Assembly: GCA_035236585.1 (NCBI GenBank)
Contig: CP141137.1
Location: forward strand, 14,090,327 to 14,154,326
Direction: 5' to 3'
DNA length: 64,000 nucleotides
Source: Warburgia ugandensis
Taxonomy: Eukaryota; Streptophyta; Magnoliopsida; Canellales; Canellaceae
Positions within the stretch are counted from its first letter, which is position 1; the number at the start of each line of letters is the position of its first letter. The notes under the pieces were generated by a model. The model had not been told where the DNA came from, made no database searches, and was given only the letters and a program-made list of their open reading frames with translations. The translations under genes and the position numbers were made by a program. This document shows positions 27,964-42,900 of the stretch, in pieces.

Positions 27964-30900
27964 CTGCATAAATGGTAAATTACGTTAGCTGAAGTGTTAC
28001 AAAGACATTACTGTTGGACCATCCTTTATTTGTTCTGTACTCTTGATTGATAGACCATACTGCAAGACACTAATAAAGGGAATTTACCTTTAACAGGTTT
28101 GAAAGTCCATCAGCAACAACCAAACTAGATTCTCCCCAAGTAAACACAAGTGGCATTGCTCTAGCCGTTGCTTCCAGGAGCTGCACATTTTGGTAGAGAG
28201 GGGAAACATAATCTCAGAAGTGACAGTCATATAGCATTTAGTCAGTGAGCCTATAATCATGTTTATCCACATCTAACTTCATAAAATCACTAAGCAAAAA
28301 ACATTTTATGAGATCAAAGTTATCAAAAGTATCATCTGCTATCAATTGTTACAAAAATTACTAACTCAGAGATGTGTAGAGCCACTGGTATTCAACAATA
28401 AAGCAAAGGTTCAAGATTTTAATAATCAGAACTATAGGATTAGCACACATGATCAAGTAATGAGGAATATTTTAGACTACGCATAGCTTGAATTTGCGAT
28501 GGAGAAGATCAGATACAAATTTTCCAGTTTGAAAATTTTACCTCTAGCTGAGGCAATGTACAGTCTTCTCCATCTACAAGCATTCCATCTGTGGCACGGA
28601 GAAGAAGATCTGAAGCACTTGCTAAAATAATCAAGGCCTCCGGGCTATCGTGATTTCTCATCAGCTCCACCATCAATTTTACAATTCTCTGGTTGATTCT
28701 CCACATTTTCTGGCCTTGTTCATCATCCTTAGCAATCCAGGGTTGCAAATCTCTCTCTGCCTGTTCAAGGATACACAGAGACAAAAGAGACTCAATGAAA
28801 TGGAATGACAAAAGGAATGGTAAAAAGAAGAATTTTCATGACAGTAGAGAAATTCTCATGAGTTAAACAGATTTTGGACCTGAAGAACAACTGCTGTTGC
28901 TGCTTTTGTTGGTGATGCCAATACAACATTGCATAGGGCATCGACTACCTAGACATATTTCAGAAAAGTTAGTTGATTTAATTAGATTAAAAGAGAAGCA
29001 CAAAGATACAATCAGCTGCGTAGAACAAATAGGAATCTCATGTTTTCAAATTTATATAAGATTATGATATCTTTTTTATAAATAGACTCAACTGACCAAC
29101 CATTGCCGCTCATTGTTTTGTGTTGGTTTATAATGTTCAGTTGTTAAAGCTGATGGAACTTACCTACCTATCTTTGTTGGAGTGGAAAATATAAATATTT
29201 CAGTTCAGATCAGCTGCCCATTGCAATCACCACAGGATTAATGGCTTGTATGGAGAATATAAGGGGACTTAATAGAGGCGAATGGAGGAACAAGATTCAT
29301 GTGACCGACCCCTAATCAGGATAAGGTCTTGATGATGATGATGGAGAATATAAAGGGATCTCTTATTTTCAATTTAGATAAGCTTTTCTTGTCCATTTCA
29401 TCAAAACTCAGCTGGGCATTGATGTATGAACATCATCATATGAAAATATACAAGACACATCCTAATCTTTCATGCCTAAGATGGATCATCCAAAGGCTTC
29501 CTGTACAAAAGGAAGAATAAAGCAAAGGTTGAAGTTGAATAAAGTCTTGCTATGTTTTCTTTTCTTTAAAATTCAAGTTGATTAGGTTTCTAGGTCCTAT
29601 TTTAAGTGTTTATGCATATTTTAAGTTGTCTTCATGTAGTGGTTTAGTGTTTAAGTAGTTTTTTTCACTTAAGCAAAGGGTATAATTATCTTTGGTCATA
29701 GGTTACTTGAGGGGCAAGCAAAGGATGCCCCTATGTCTATAGAAGGGATTAGGGATTTCTTTTATGTAGCTTTGTTTTGTAATTGAATAATATTGAGTTT
29801 TCTCTCACTTCCTTGCTCTTTCTCCTTTTCCCTTTTCAATTCTAGTCCAAAGATAAGACTGTTTCTCCTCTTTACTAGTTAAATATTGGAGCTTTTGTTG
29901 GATAAACAAGTTTCAGGAATTTAATTAGAATCATGGGTGAATTTTGGTAAAAGTTCCCTTGAAAACCCAGCCCATTCTTCCCTAAAACCAGTTGGAAGTA
30001 ACTTGATTCAAGTTAAACATTGTGCCCACATTCCAGTCTCATAAATCCTCTTAAATCTCACCTAAACCCTCCACAAGAATACTTAAGTTTCTGTTACAAA
30101 GCCTACATACCAGTCCTGCCCCTTTTCCCATTACTTCAACATGTTTCCAACCCTAAACTCTAATTAGAGTTACCACATTTTTCTCTATACCTATGGTTCT
30201 AGCACCCATAAAACCTATGTTTTTTAATACCATAATCCTTTTTTCCAGCCCTATACTCAATATCATCCATACATCTTTAGCCCTTTATTTGTAAACTCTT
30301 TTAACTAGCACATAAACCTACTATCTATCTCAACTCATCCCTGCAGTGACCCTAATTTACACACTTTTCCCTTTATAAAACCTTAACTTTTCCCTCATTC
30401 TAACACCAATGAAAAAAAAAAAAAAAAACAAGTATCAGAGCCTAACGTCATGTTGACCAGGACATGTAAATCTGATCAATCTCATATGAGTGAGGCAGAA
30501 CAAGTTGAATCATTTATTAAAACTGTTGCACAACTAAAGCAACATTTTATTGGAGGAGCAGCACAGAGAACATTTAGATGACAGTAGTGTTGATTGAGAG
30601 GCACATGGGACACCTAATTCAACTTCTGGTTTGAGCCTTAAGGCGAGAAACCTGAGAATTCAAATTGGAGGTTGTCGTCCTTCCAATCTGCAACATAATT
30701 GAATAACAACCAAGAAATCTTGATAATACATTTTGGGATGACCAATTTGATCGATCAAGATATAGGTAAGATGAAATTACAAAGAAGTGAATACTAGATT
30801 CCTGCTTTTGAGGGAAAATTGGACCCAAATGCATTTTTTTATTGGCTACTTGCATTAGAAGATTATTTTGATTGGCATCAAATGGACGATGATTAATGGA

Positions 30901-33900
30901 TTCGATTCACACAAATCAAATTTGTTGGACCAGCAAAAATTTTGTGAATTTGAGGGAAAACATTGAAATCTCAACTTTGCTGAACAAAGACAACCTCCTA
31001 TTATCTTGTGTGACAAGATGAAGTTCAAGCTCAAAGGGAAGTTCCTTTAGATTATGAGAATGAGCTTTATTATGAACTGGTGCCTCTTAAATATCGTAAT
31101 AAATCTGCTGTTGAGTATACTAAGAAATTCAATGAACTCATAGTGCGTTGTGACATTTGCTGAAGATGATAGGTGAGTCTTGTTCGGCTTTAAAAGTGGG
31201 CTACGCACAGATATTTAAAGAGAAATGACAATTATCAGTGTATACTGAGGATGCAGCCTCCCAAATGGCCTGTAAAGTGGAGCAGATTTTAAGATATTAT
31301 TCTGCCCGACAATCTTGTGGCGGTAACAGTTATTCTTATGATGGTTCTAACCAGAAATACTTTCAAGTCAAATAATTTGAAGCCCATGACAACAAAGGAA
31401 AGAGGGTTGCTACTACAAGTGTGGGAGTGAATACAAAAAGGGCAGCCCACTGCATGAAGCTTCCACGTATGTAGGGTCCTAGAAAAGGGTAGACCACAAA
31501 GGATCTATAGTACACAGCCTTACCTTGCATTTTTGCAAAAGGCTATTTCCACACCTCGAACCTGTGACCTATAGGCCACATGCCAATAATTCTACCCTTT
31601 CACCGAGGTACCCCCTCTACTGGGCGTGAATCTAAAGATGTTAATTGTTCCTGATGCAAATAGGTTAGACATTATGCATCTATATGTCCACAAGATCAAC
31701 AACACTTGTTGAGACACGAGGAAGTCGAAGAGTACGTTGATGGTCACAAATTCGAGGGGGAAGAGCAGCAACCTTCTTTTGAACAAGAGTCACTTGATGG
31801 TAACACTATTTATGAAGATTTTTATGGACCATGATTAGTAAGCTGTCAATTATATTATGCAGCGGAGAAGGATGATTCAAATTGGCTTTAGCAAAATATT
31901 TTCACCACAAGATGTACTCTTGAAGGCCACAGTGGAAAGCTCATTATCGATATCACAGTTGTGAAGATGTAGTGTCTCAAGAAGTGGTAAAGAAGCTTAG
32001 CTTGAAATTGGAGGCACATCAACAACCATATAAGCTAGCTTGGTTGAATAACGACTATGAAGTTAAGGTTACTCAAAGGTGCCTTTTGTAATTCTCCATT
32101 GGTGACAATGTTGTTCCTATGGATGCATGCCATCTTCTCTTAGGATGACTGACAGTTTGATGGTAGTGCTACACATGATGCACGATGCAATGCTTATACA
32201 TTGTTCAAAGATGGAGACAAGTTTATTATAATTCCTTTTAAGGGTGAACAAGAAAGTGACCAAGAATAAGCCATTGTATGACCTACTAGGCATGAATTTG
32301 AGACTATTTTGAATTAAGCGAAATCATGTATGCCTTAATCTCTACTGGCCACATTTCTGACCACCAAGATGCTAAGAACTATTCAGCTCATGCTAAACAA
32401 CTTCTGGAAGAGTTTCAAGATGTTTTTCCTAATTACCTTCGATGTGAAAAAATCAGCACCATATTGATTTAATCCTTGATGCAGCACTTCCAAATTGCCT
32501 AAACTATCACGTCTCCTAAAGAGCATGAAGAGTTGAGGGGTCAAGTTGAAGAACTCCTTGAAAAGAGGTATATTCGTATCAGTACTAGCCCGTGTGCCAT
32601 GCAGGCCTTACTTGTTCCAAGAAAAGATAGGTCAGGAAGGATAAGCATTGACAGTCGTGCCATCCAGAAATTACGATAAGTATCATTTTTTTATCCTGCA
32701 ATTGGACGACATGCTTCATCAACCAAGCTGGGTGACCATACTTTAGAAGATAGACCCAAAAAGTGGATATCATCAAATCTGAGTGCGGCCTAGTGATAAA
32801 TGAAGATGGCATTCGAATTACAACGACTTCATGAATGCTCAATGATGCCATTCAGCCTATTTAATGCCTTGAGCAAATTTATAAGCACAATGAATGAAGT
32901 CATTTGCCCCTTTATAAGCAAGTTTGTCGGGGTATACTTCGACAATATCCTTGTTTATAGCATGGATATTTCTTCTAATCTTCACCATTTACTTGAGGTA
33001 GCGGATACTTTGAGAAGGGAAAAGCTCAATACTAATCCTAAGAACTGCACCTTCATCACAGATCATGTCACTTTTTGGGGTACAATGTTTCCAATGGGGA
33101 TATCAAGCTAGGTGCAACAAAAAGTTAAAACCCATTCTTCATTGGCCAGCTCCTACATCCATAAGTTACGATCATTCCATGGCTTAGCAAGTTTTTATCA
33201 GCATTTTGTTCATGGATTTAGTAATCTCATAGCATATATTATGGATTTATTAAAAGAAGACATGGTTCGTGGAACCTTCAAGCACAAAAGGTCTTCAAAG
33301 AGATCAAAATATGTCTTACTAGGGCCCCATGCTAGTGCTTGCTGGACTCTAATAAGCTTTTTGAGTTGGACTGTAATGCTTCTGGCATAGGGATAGGTGC
33401 TATCACATCTTAAGAAAAACAACTACTTTCATATTTTAGTGAGAAGTTGAGTGGTGCTCCTTTCTATTATATCATTTACAACTTGGGGCTCTATATTATC
33501 ATGAAAGCGTTGTAGTACTGGCGACATTAGCTTGTCCAAAGGGACTTTATCTTACATTTAGATCATGTGGATCTCAAATATCTCCAACGTCAATGCAAGT
33601 TGAATCAGCAACATGCAAAGTGGGTGGTCTACAAGAATTAATTTTTTCCATTTTGCACAAGGTGGGCATGCAAAATAAAGTAGCTGATGCTCTTAGCGCG
33701 CTATGGATTGTTGACATCTATGTTCGTTGACACTATGGGATTCGAATTAGTCAAAGATCAACTGGCCAAAGATGGTTATTTTAGAAAGATAGTTCTTGAT
33801 TTTCTAGAGAATACACAAGGAGATTTCTTGTTGGTTGATGAGTACTTGTTCAAAGGAAGTTGTTTGTGCATTCTATGCATCTCTTTCCAACAGCTGCCCA

Positions 33901-36900
33901 TTCAAGAGATACATAATGTTGGTCATTTTGGATGGTATAAAACCATTACTTTGGCTCGTGATCGTTTTTTTTTTTGCCAACAACGAACCATGACATCTTC
34001 GACTATGTCAAAAGGTGTAGAATTTGTCAACCATCAAAAGAGGTTACTACAAATGCGGGTCTTTACATGCCAGTACCTATTCCTTTCTATCCATGGGTGA
34101 AAATTTCAACGGACTTTGTTCTTGGTTAGCCTTGAGCAACCAAGGGACCAATAGTACTTGGTGGTGGTTTATTTTTTCTCCAGGATGACACATTTTGTTG
34201 CTAGCAAAACTACTCATGACACAATGAAGGTGGTGAATTTATTTTTCAAAGAAGTGGTTTGATATCAAGATTTGCCCAAAACTATTACTTCGAATCTAGA
34301 AACAAAATTCTTAATCACCAGTTGGACTTGCCTTTGGAAGAAGTTCTATGCCACTTTGAAATGCTGCATGGCACTTTCGCAAACTTACAGCCAAATCAAG
34401 GTAGTGAATGGAACATGGGGGAATATATTATGTGCTCAAGTTAAAGATAGGACAAATTGGGACTTGGTCTTGATTAAGAACAAGCTTTTAGTTTAAATGA
34501 GTAAAAAATCGAACTATGGGTCTTTTACCTTTTGAAGTAGTGTTTGGTCGAAACCCAAAAGAACCACTAGGCCTCATTCAACTTCCTTATGATGATAAAA
34601 GGCATTCAAAGGCTGAGGACAAGATTGAGGAATTAAAAACTATTCACAAGAATGTTTGAGACAACATTTATGCTTCCTATAAAAGCATAAAGAATTTGTC
34701 GATTGACACCATTGAGTACTCTTGAAATAGGGGATGAAGTTTGGGTTTACATTTCAAAAGAGCATTATCCTCAAGGTGAGTATCACAAATAGAGCCAAAG
34801 ATGATTAAACCAGGTGATCTACTTGCCAAACTCCATTACAATGAATACAAGGTGAAGCTTCTCCCAGAATGGAACTTAAGCGATACATTTAATGTGTGGA
34901 ATTTAACACCCTACTAAACAGAGTAGAGACAAACTCAAGGGCGAGTTACTATTAAGAAGGGCGAATAATGTAGGAACATCAAGACGAACTCCAATGTGAG
35001 TTATTGTAATATGAATTTTAGGGACATTTTGATCATTTGACCGGAATACATAGTTTCAGAGGCATTTTGGTTATTTTGACCAAAAACAAATTTTATAATA
35101 AAACATGGGGGGATAGGTAGAACAAGCAATTCTCTGTCTTTCTTGATCTCTTCTTTCTCCTGTAGTGGACATTATCTCTGTTGATCAACATTGTTCATAT
35201 GATCCAACATAAGATGCCTAAAAGATCATGGCAAACCCATAATTCTAGCATCTAACTAAAAGTAATTTCAATATCACCAAAGAAGATGGTGAGGATTTTA
35301 ACTATGTGTATTTTGACTCTTTCATCCTTAAGTACGTTTTGACTCTCATACTCTTGTTCTCCCTATAGTTTCTACAATGTTGAGACTGTAAATGCAAGGA
35401 CTTTGACCATCCAAATCTATCTCCCTTAGTCCTGATAGAACAACACATTTTTCATTTATGTCTTGACTCACCTTGATAGGAAATGAACTTAATAGGTATC
35501 CAAAAAACTAAGTGGTGGAACATAAAAGGAGAGAAAATAACCTTATTTACAAATAAGTTGGTGGTATAAGGAAACTGGAATTATGAAATAGTAGTAAACA
35601 CCATGTAGATTAATATGGCTGGGTCAATTAAGAAAGTGGCAAAAGATGCCTTGGGAGTATCTAAAGATAAAAGACAATTAGTAAAGGAAACATAGTGGTG
35701 GAGTGAAATAGTGAAAAAAGTTAATAAAGAAAAATAGATGTGTTTTAAAGCATAGCAGAAGACTAGAAATAATGAAAACTAAGAACAATATAAGAATGCT
35801 AAAAAGGTATGCAAGAAAATAGTAAGTGATGCTAAACTTAAGGCATATGATGACCTCTATAGTAGACTAAGATCAAGAGAAGTTTAGAAAGATGGGTTTA
35901 AACTTGCAAAAATAAGAGAACAAAAAGGTAAGGACTTAGACCATGTTAGGTGCATTAGAAGTGATGATCAAAGGGTACTAGTCAAAGATGATGAGATCAA
36001 ACAAAGGTGAGAAACTTACTTTCAAAAATTGTTAAATGACAATGGCTCTGAGAATATAGGGATTGAAAATATTATAAAACTAAATAACATTGGATATTAT
36101 AAATATGAAAGTAGGATTAGAATACCTAAAGTGAAAGAGGCCTTGAAAAAGATGAAATCAGGAAAGGCCATGGGACCCAATGGTATAACAATATAAGTTT
36201 AAATGCATATGGAAGATATAGGAGTAGTTTGGTAGACCAAGTTGTTTAACAAGATTATAAAATCAAAGAAAATGCCAAATGAATGGAAGAAAAGCCTATT
36301 GTACCAATTTATAAGAATAAAGGAGACATACAGAACTACACTAATTATCGGGAGATCAAACTTATGGGCCACACTGAAACATTTTGAGAGAGTGATTGAG
36401 AAGATGCTATGGCATGAGACAAGTGTATTTGAGGACTAGTTTGGTTTCATGCCTAGGAGGTCTGCCATGGAAGTCATTTTCTTACTAAGACAATTGATAC
36501 AGGAATATAGAGAGAGGAGGAAAGACCTCCACATGGTCTTTATATTGACTTAAAGGAAGTGTATGATAAAGTCCCTAAAGAGTTAATATGGAGGGTGTTG
36601 GGCAAGAAAGGAATTTCGTGGGGGTATATAGACATAATCAAAGATATGTATGAGGGAGTGGTAACAAATGTTAAGACTACTAGTGGGGAGACCGGTGATT
36701 TTCTTGTCATTGTAGGATTGCACCAAGGATCAGCATTGAGTGCATACCTCTCCACATTGGTTATAGATGAGTTAACAAAACATCTGCATGAGGAGATTCC
36801 ATTGTGCATGCTATTTGCAGATGATAAAGTCTCGATTGATGAGATAAGGGAGGGAGTAAATACAAAGCTAGAGTTATGGAGAGAAGCATTAGAATCTAAA

Positions 36901-39900
36901 GGATTTAAAATCAGCCGAACTAAAACAGAACATATGAAATTCAATTTTAGCATGGAGAGGTAGAAGTGAAACACCAGCTAAGATTGATAACCAAGAAGTC
37001 CCTGTAAAAGACTACTTTTGGTACTTAGGATTAATGATTCATGAGAGTGGAGAGACTGAGAGGGAGGCTACCCAGAGAATCCAAGCGGGTTGGAACAAAT
37101 GGAGATTTGCATCTAGAGTTTTGTGTGATTGACGGGTGCCACTCAAACTAAAAGGAAAATTCTATACGATGGCAATAAGGCCGACCATGCTCTATGGATC
37201 AAAGTGTTGGGCAGTTAAGGAACATCATATTTATAGGATGAGCGTAAAAAAAATGAGGATGCTGATATGGATGAGTGGCAAGACAAGAAAGGATAAAATT
37301 AGAAATGAAAACATTAAAGGAAACTTAGGGGTAGCATAAATAGGTAACAAGATGAGCGAGAATGGACTTAGATGGTTTGGACATGTCCAAAGGAGACCTA
37401 AAATGGCACCAGTTAGGAGTGAGGCAATGCAAGTAGAAGGTTCTAAAAGGGCAAGGGGAAGGCCCAAAAGAACGTGGATAGAAGTGGTGAGAAAAGATTT
37501 AAAAATTTTGGGACTAAATGAAGCCATGGTACTTAATAGAGGGGAATGGAGGAACAAGATTCATGTGGCCAACCCTTAATTGGGATAAGGTCTTGATGAT
37601 GATGATGTCCAGACTCACCTTGAGGAGAGTATGTAACCATTTTTTTCTAAGAAATGAGGCAAAATTACATCCATCCATTGAACCCTTACACTTAAGTTTG
37701 GGTTCAAGAAAATAGATGAGGATGAAGCAACATAAATTTGCAACGTGAAGAGGTTTGGCTTTCTGAGAGCAATAGGAGCAATAACATTGTTCAACCATTA
37801 TTGAAGTGTCTGATGGATAAAGGTAGAGACACATAATTGGGTAATTTGAGCTTGGTGTGAGTGCACCTAATTGATTGGAGGTTAGAGATGGTTTATGAGA
37901 TATCATGGGAGAAACATGAGAATGTGCAATTGAAAATGGAGGGAAATTGGATGGGTCAGCATCAAGAAACTAGCTCTCTAAAATAACTTATAAAGGTTAG
38001 ACTAATGGATAATAAATAGGAGAAACACACCACATAGAGCACCATAACCTTTTAAAGCTCATGAAGTACCTATGAAAACACATTTAGATAGTTCTAGGAA
38101 GTAAAACTGCAATCATTACCTAATTTTTGAACAACATAACAACAGCCAAAAATATGAGAGAGCATAATCACAGGTGTATTAGAAACATGATAGAATTAAG
38201 AGACTCACCAAGCACAGATGATGGTATTCAATTGATTGTAGGGCAACAGTTATAATTGCAGCTCCCTAGTATGTAATTTAGGGAACCTCACTTGAAATGA
38301 CAAAGCACAAGTAACCTCAAGAAGGTAAAAGGTTTTCTGTTTAGGTGAGTAGTTATACTAAGTTCGGGCTATCCTACGAGAATACACAAAACTAATTCAA
38401 AGTATTTTCTTTTGCATTATCTAGCTGCAAAAATATGACTTGAAGGATGGAATTTACCTTTTTATATTCACAGAGGAGGGATTTCAAAATAAAGAATAAA
38501 TTGAATGATCCTTCATAAGCTTCATTTGAGTTATTCTAGAACAGTCAATCGCCAAAAGAAACAAACACTTCAAAATCCAAAATAAGGTATTACATGAACC
38601 AGAGTCCAAATATCCAAGTGAATCAAGTCAACAAGCATTAATAATGTGCCCATTGATCATAGATCAAACAACACTGGTGTTTTTGGAGCTGACATGCTTC
38701 ACTCACAAAGGATGACAACTACTCAAAAGGACTAATATATAAATGGCATGAGAAGGCTCACCAGGTTGACGGTGCATCATAAATTTAATATTTGATAGTG
38801 CAGAAAGACACAAGTGTTTTTCAAGCAGGACCATTCTTCATCAATGAAGGTTTGCCTTTTGAGGAAAACGTTAATGGTTAGCAACAAATCATATCCCCGT
38901 GCCAGTAATTGAACTAGAACAATTAATCTGCTAATGCTTCTGAATCTTCTGGTTTATCTAATCCTGCCAAACCATTTCAAGTGCATTTTACAGGTCAATC
39001 AGTAAAACAAGGATGTCTTCATGTATCCATTACCAGAAGAGGCACCTTCCAATACTCATTACCCATACATTCAATACAAATAACTATTTTGTTGACCAAC
39101 CAGATCCTTCAGATTGTCAGGTCCACAAGACAGAGATCAGTATGCATTTCTTTCATCCACAGCAACAAGGCATACTGTCAGTAATCAGGTATTGTTTCAT
39201 CCCACTGCAATATGAGTTAACCTAGTTTCTGTATACTCAACCTGTTCTTACAATGTTTTACTTAATTAAGAAATTGTCCTCTTAGTTTCGAGACACTCAT
39301 TCACCAAAGCCTCCCAAAGAACAGAGGAAAAAATATCATCCTGTTGGCAATTAATAGAAATCTCCTCTCAGTTCATTCTTAATCCTGAATATGAATATCA
39401 TAATGCAGGGGTATTAGGTTTATCTTTCTTGTACATTTCTTCCAGATGACTCTATCACTCCCTAATAAACCCCAAATCGAGCCAGTTCTCATATATTGTT
39501 TGACTGAACATCAAACAAGTTGTTGGCTGACCTTTAGGATATTACTCCAAGATCCAAGATTGAAACCAGGATCTTCTAATGCATTTAGTCGGATTGTTTA
39601 GCAAAACCCTGGTTTTCTAAGATATATAAACGTGTTCTGATTGGAAAGCAGCTATTATTCAGATATAAGAGACAGAGAACTGCCTACACTATAATCTGAT
39701 GTAGTTTCTGCAGAAATTGTAAAGAGTAAAATGCACAGAATTGATAAATGAAAGAGGAAAGTGAAATAATTTTACCTGCCTCCACCCTTGTTGAGCAGAT
39801 GTACTTTCTGCAGTCATTTCTGTTTCTGGAGAAGATAACAACTCCTGCCACAATAGGGAAACAACAGAGAACCATAATTCTTGCTTCTTTGCAAGTACCG

Positions 39901-42900
39901 ATCTTAGAAGTGCTTGTGCACTGCAATTAAAGCCTATGTGCCTATCCATCGTAAGAAAGTTTGCCAGGTCCGACGCATCCACACCCAAGCTTTCAATATG
40001 TTTTCCCGAGTTATCTACCATTGTATCAGTTAAAAGTACTGCTTTCTCACATTTTAGAAATGTTTCAGGAAGGGCTGAATCTTTATCAGCTTTACATTGT
40101 TTGGTCGATGGATGCTCTGATCCAAAGCCGTTACTGATTGAATAATTCACTTGTTTCCTACCATTGATGCAGACTGGAGAATCCCTCCACAGTGGTGCAT
40201 TTACTAACTGTGCTTCTAGTGGTTCTGCCATGTCAACAATGGATGCAACAGCTTTTCCATGAATGTCAATGTGGTGGTAAAGTGAGGATGCTTTGGTATA
40301 GATCTCATTATCCCACTTGCATCGCATCAGGATGGAGAGAGCATGCATACATGCCTTTGATCGCCGAAATATTTCAGAAACATGAGCAGCAACCATTGCT
40401 GCAGCAACTATCTCATTCGAACTGTAACTCCAAGTGGTACCAACAGAAGATGGCTTCGGTGAAAAAAGTGCTTCTAAAATTCCTAAGATCCTACGAGTGT
40501 GACAAATTGCTGAGCAAATGCCATTTTGTAACTCATTAGAAGCTCCATTAGCTTTAGCTATGCTCAGGGAGTCTTTGGAATCTGACAATTTGGCACCTTT
40601 TGAAATTAAAGGGAACAGCTGAAGTTCACACGCCAAAGCACAAACAGCGGCCACAACAAATGAGTCAAATGTTGCCACAGGACCTTGTTTTTCTCTTTTT
40701 CTTGCCCCCATATTGGTTTTACTTCCATTTATCATTGGGCATTCCTCATCAGTAGAATGAACATCACCATCCGTCACCCTTTTACTCCCAATGGGCAGAA
40801 CTTCATGACTGACACAAACAGTGAGCACTACAAACAGTAGCCGAGAGGCAAGTTCCATAGAGGCACATGACTCCAGAAAGAGTGAATGGACCATCGTCCG
40901 AAGCTCAGCCACAGCGAGGTTCTTGGAGGAAGAACCTACACCACCTTGGTATCTTGATTTTCTGGTTTGCTCTCCAGATGGTTGCAGAGGAAATGTTCTT
41001 CGAAGAATCGCATGCACTGTAGCTACAAAAATCCTTATGAGGCTTGCTTCTGATGGGCTTCCTCGAGGAAGATACTCTAAGACTTTAATAAGTGGTAAAT
41101 ATAAATTCCATGATAAGACAGGAGGTTGCAGTGGGGTTGCAACTATAATTTCAGGCAAATCAACAGCTGAGGAACTTAAAGGAAGCAGGCCATAAGCAGC
41201 TTCCCAGATAGTACAAATTCTCCATTCAACTTCTGGTCCATGGGCACATAACATCGAAGCAATCCCTTGAGCAGTGGCCTCAATGGTTGCTTCGTCCGCA
41301 GGAATCTCTATCTGTTTAAAAGCACATTATCAAAGTTAGCCATGATTTACAAATTAGATTGCTGACACACACAAAATTCAGAGCATGAATGCAAAGCGTT
41401 CTAATTACCCGCTTTCTTGACAATGAACGGAACTCTAATAATGAAACAAGCAAGTATAAATGGAAAATCTTCAAATCACCTGTTTTCTGTAGAATGAATA
41501 GCCACAGAAAGGATCATGTTGGACGATGTGAACTCCTTCAGCATGCCTTGGTGGGGGGAAAAGCAAGCTAGGCTGTGACAGTATTCGGAAGAGTAAAGCT
41601 GCTGCAGCATCTGCAGCAATACCTGCTCTCATGGACATTGCAGTTCCAATTGCGCGCAAGAAATGCAAATGCAGCCAGTTTCTTGGAAGCTGCATGTGGA
41701 AAATAGAGTCAAGACTTAATTGTAAAATGATAACACATTCAACTAACATTAGATGCACAGAACATTATACGCACAAGTGTAACAGCTTGGGTCCTACACC
41801 ACAGTATAGATATTATCCGCTTTTGTAATGACATAAGTCTCAAAAGTACATATACTGTTCACTTTAGGGAAGAGCGAAACCATGAGTCTTCGGCCAAAGT
41901 GGACAATATATGTATTGTTAGAACCCAGGTCATTACAATGGGCCGTTACAATTGGTATCAGAACTAGACTCCCTCGTGGTGGTGGGCTTAGACCACATGT
42001 GTCACTTAGTGAGCCCTAAAAGGGTTTAGCACATGTGAGGATGCGTCTTCCCTAAGGGGGTGAGATGCCTTATGGTCGGCCCATGTGGGCGTCTAAGTAG
42101 GCAGTCCAAAGAAAATGGCTAGATACTAGATGATGGGCTCCTAGATGATAGGCTGCAGGTGGTCATCAGTTTAGTCCCACATTGCTTAGGGAAGAAGTCT
42201 AAGCTAGTTATAAGGGTTGGGTATCCCTCTCAGTACATATACATTTTTCCCTCTAGAAAGAGCAAAATCCTAAGGCCTAAGGCCAGAGCGGACAATATCT
42301 ATACTATTGGGACCCCTGCCATTACAAAAAGGGAAAAAAGGTCGATGTGAAAGTAAAAAAAAAAAGAAAAAAGAAGAAGAACATTCCCTAAGGAGAAGGG
42401 TCGCTTTAAGTGCTAATCGACGGAAAATCCTTTGGCAAAACCTTATGACATGAATCTCATTTTGACATTCCATAAGGTTAAGGCATTCCCAATAAGCAAT
42501 ACGTGACATCGAATCTCGAATTCAATGAGAAATGGGGAAAGGAGTTCCCCCATAAGTGACGAGCTGCATTAGATCCCAAGTGCAATGAGAAATGGGCAAG
42601 GCTGCTAAAGTATTTCCTTGGTAGCAACACGTAGCATCAGAATCAACATGCAATGGGAACTAGGTAGGAGTTCTTGCATTATTTTATATGTGTGCAGGTG
42701 AAGAGACTAGCTCAGAAGAATAAGAATTGTATTGACACATGGAATATATGAGCATTAACAGGCAAGAGTATGGAATTAGTACATACAACGAGACTTAGGA
42801 GAGTCAACATAGCTTGCATCCAAGAACCAAGTGGAAAGAGGCTAAACCTAGAGAAATCAATGAGTATAAGCTCTTGTATGTAGGAAAGGACAACAATAGA

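Larger units (their letters stand above)
28949..39775 (-). other. GI: GI giant intron of 10.8 kb
   Basis: Lies between the WRQ-ending exon and the VVDALCNVV exon. From low to high coordinate it holds an 80-bp RTE fragment (29265-29341), a gypsy relic (30.43-35.0 kb) with an Au-SINE inside, and a copia relic on - interrupted by a 2.1-kb RTE LINE. Nothing was recognised in 28.95-29.25 and 38.9-39.77 kb. The region 29.53-30.43 kb may be a gypsy 5' LTR. Confidence 0.85.

Noticed and set aside
29530-30428. 5' LTR of the gypsy relic at 30.43-35.0 kb
   Set aside because: Position before the primer site fits, but I could not match it to the 3' LTR start at 34971, so it is only mentioned and not called.
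36540-36974. 144-codon frame on -
   Set aside because: Antisense of the reverse transcriptase of RTE copy B.
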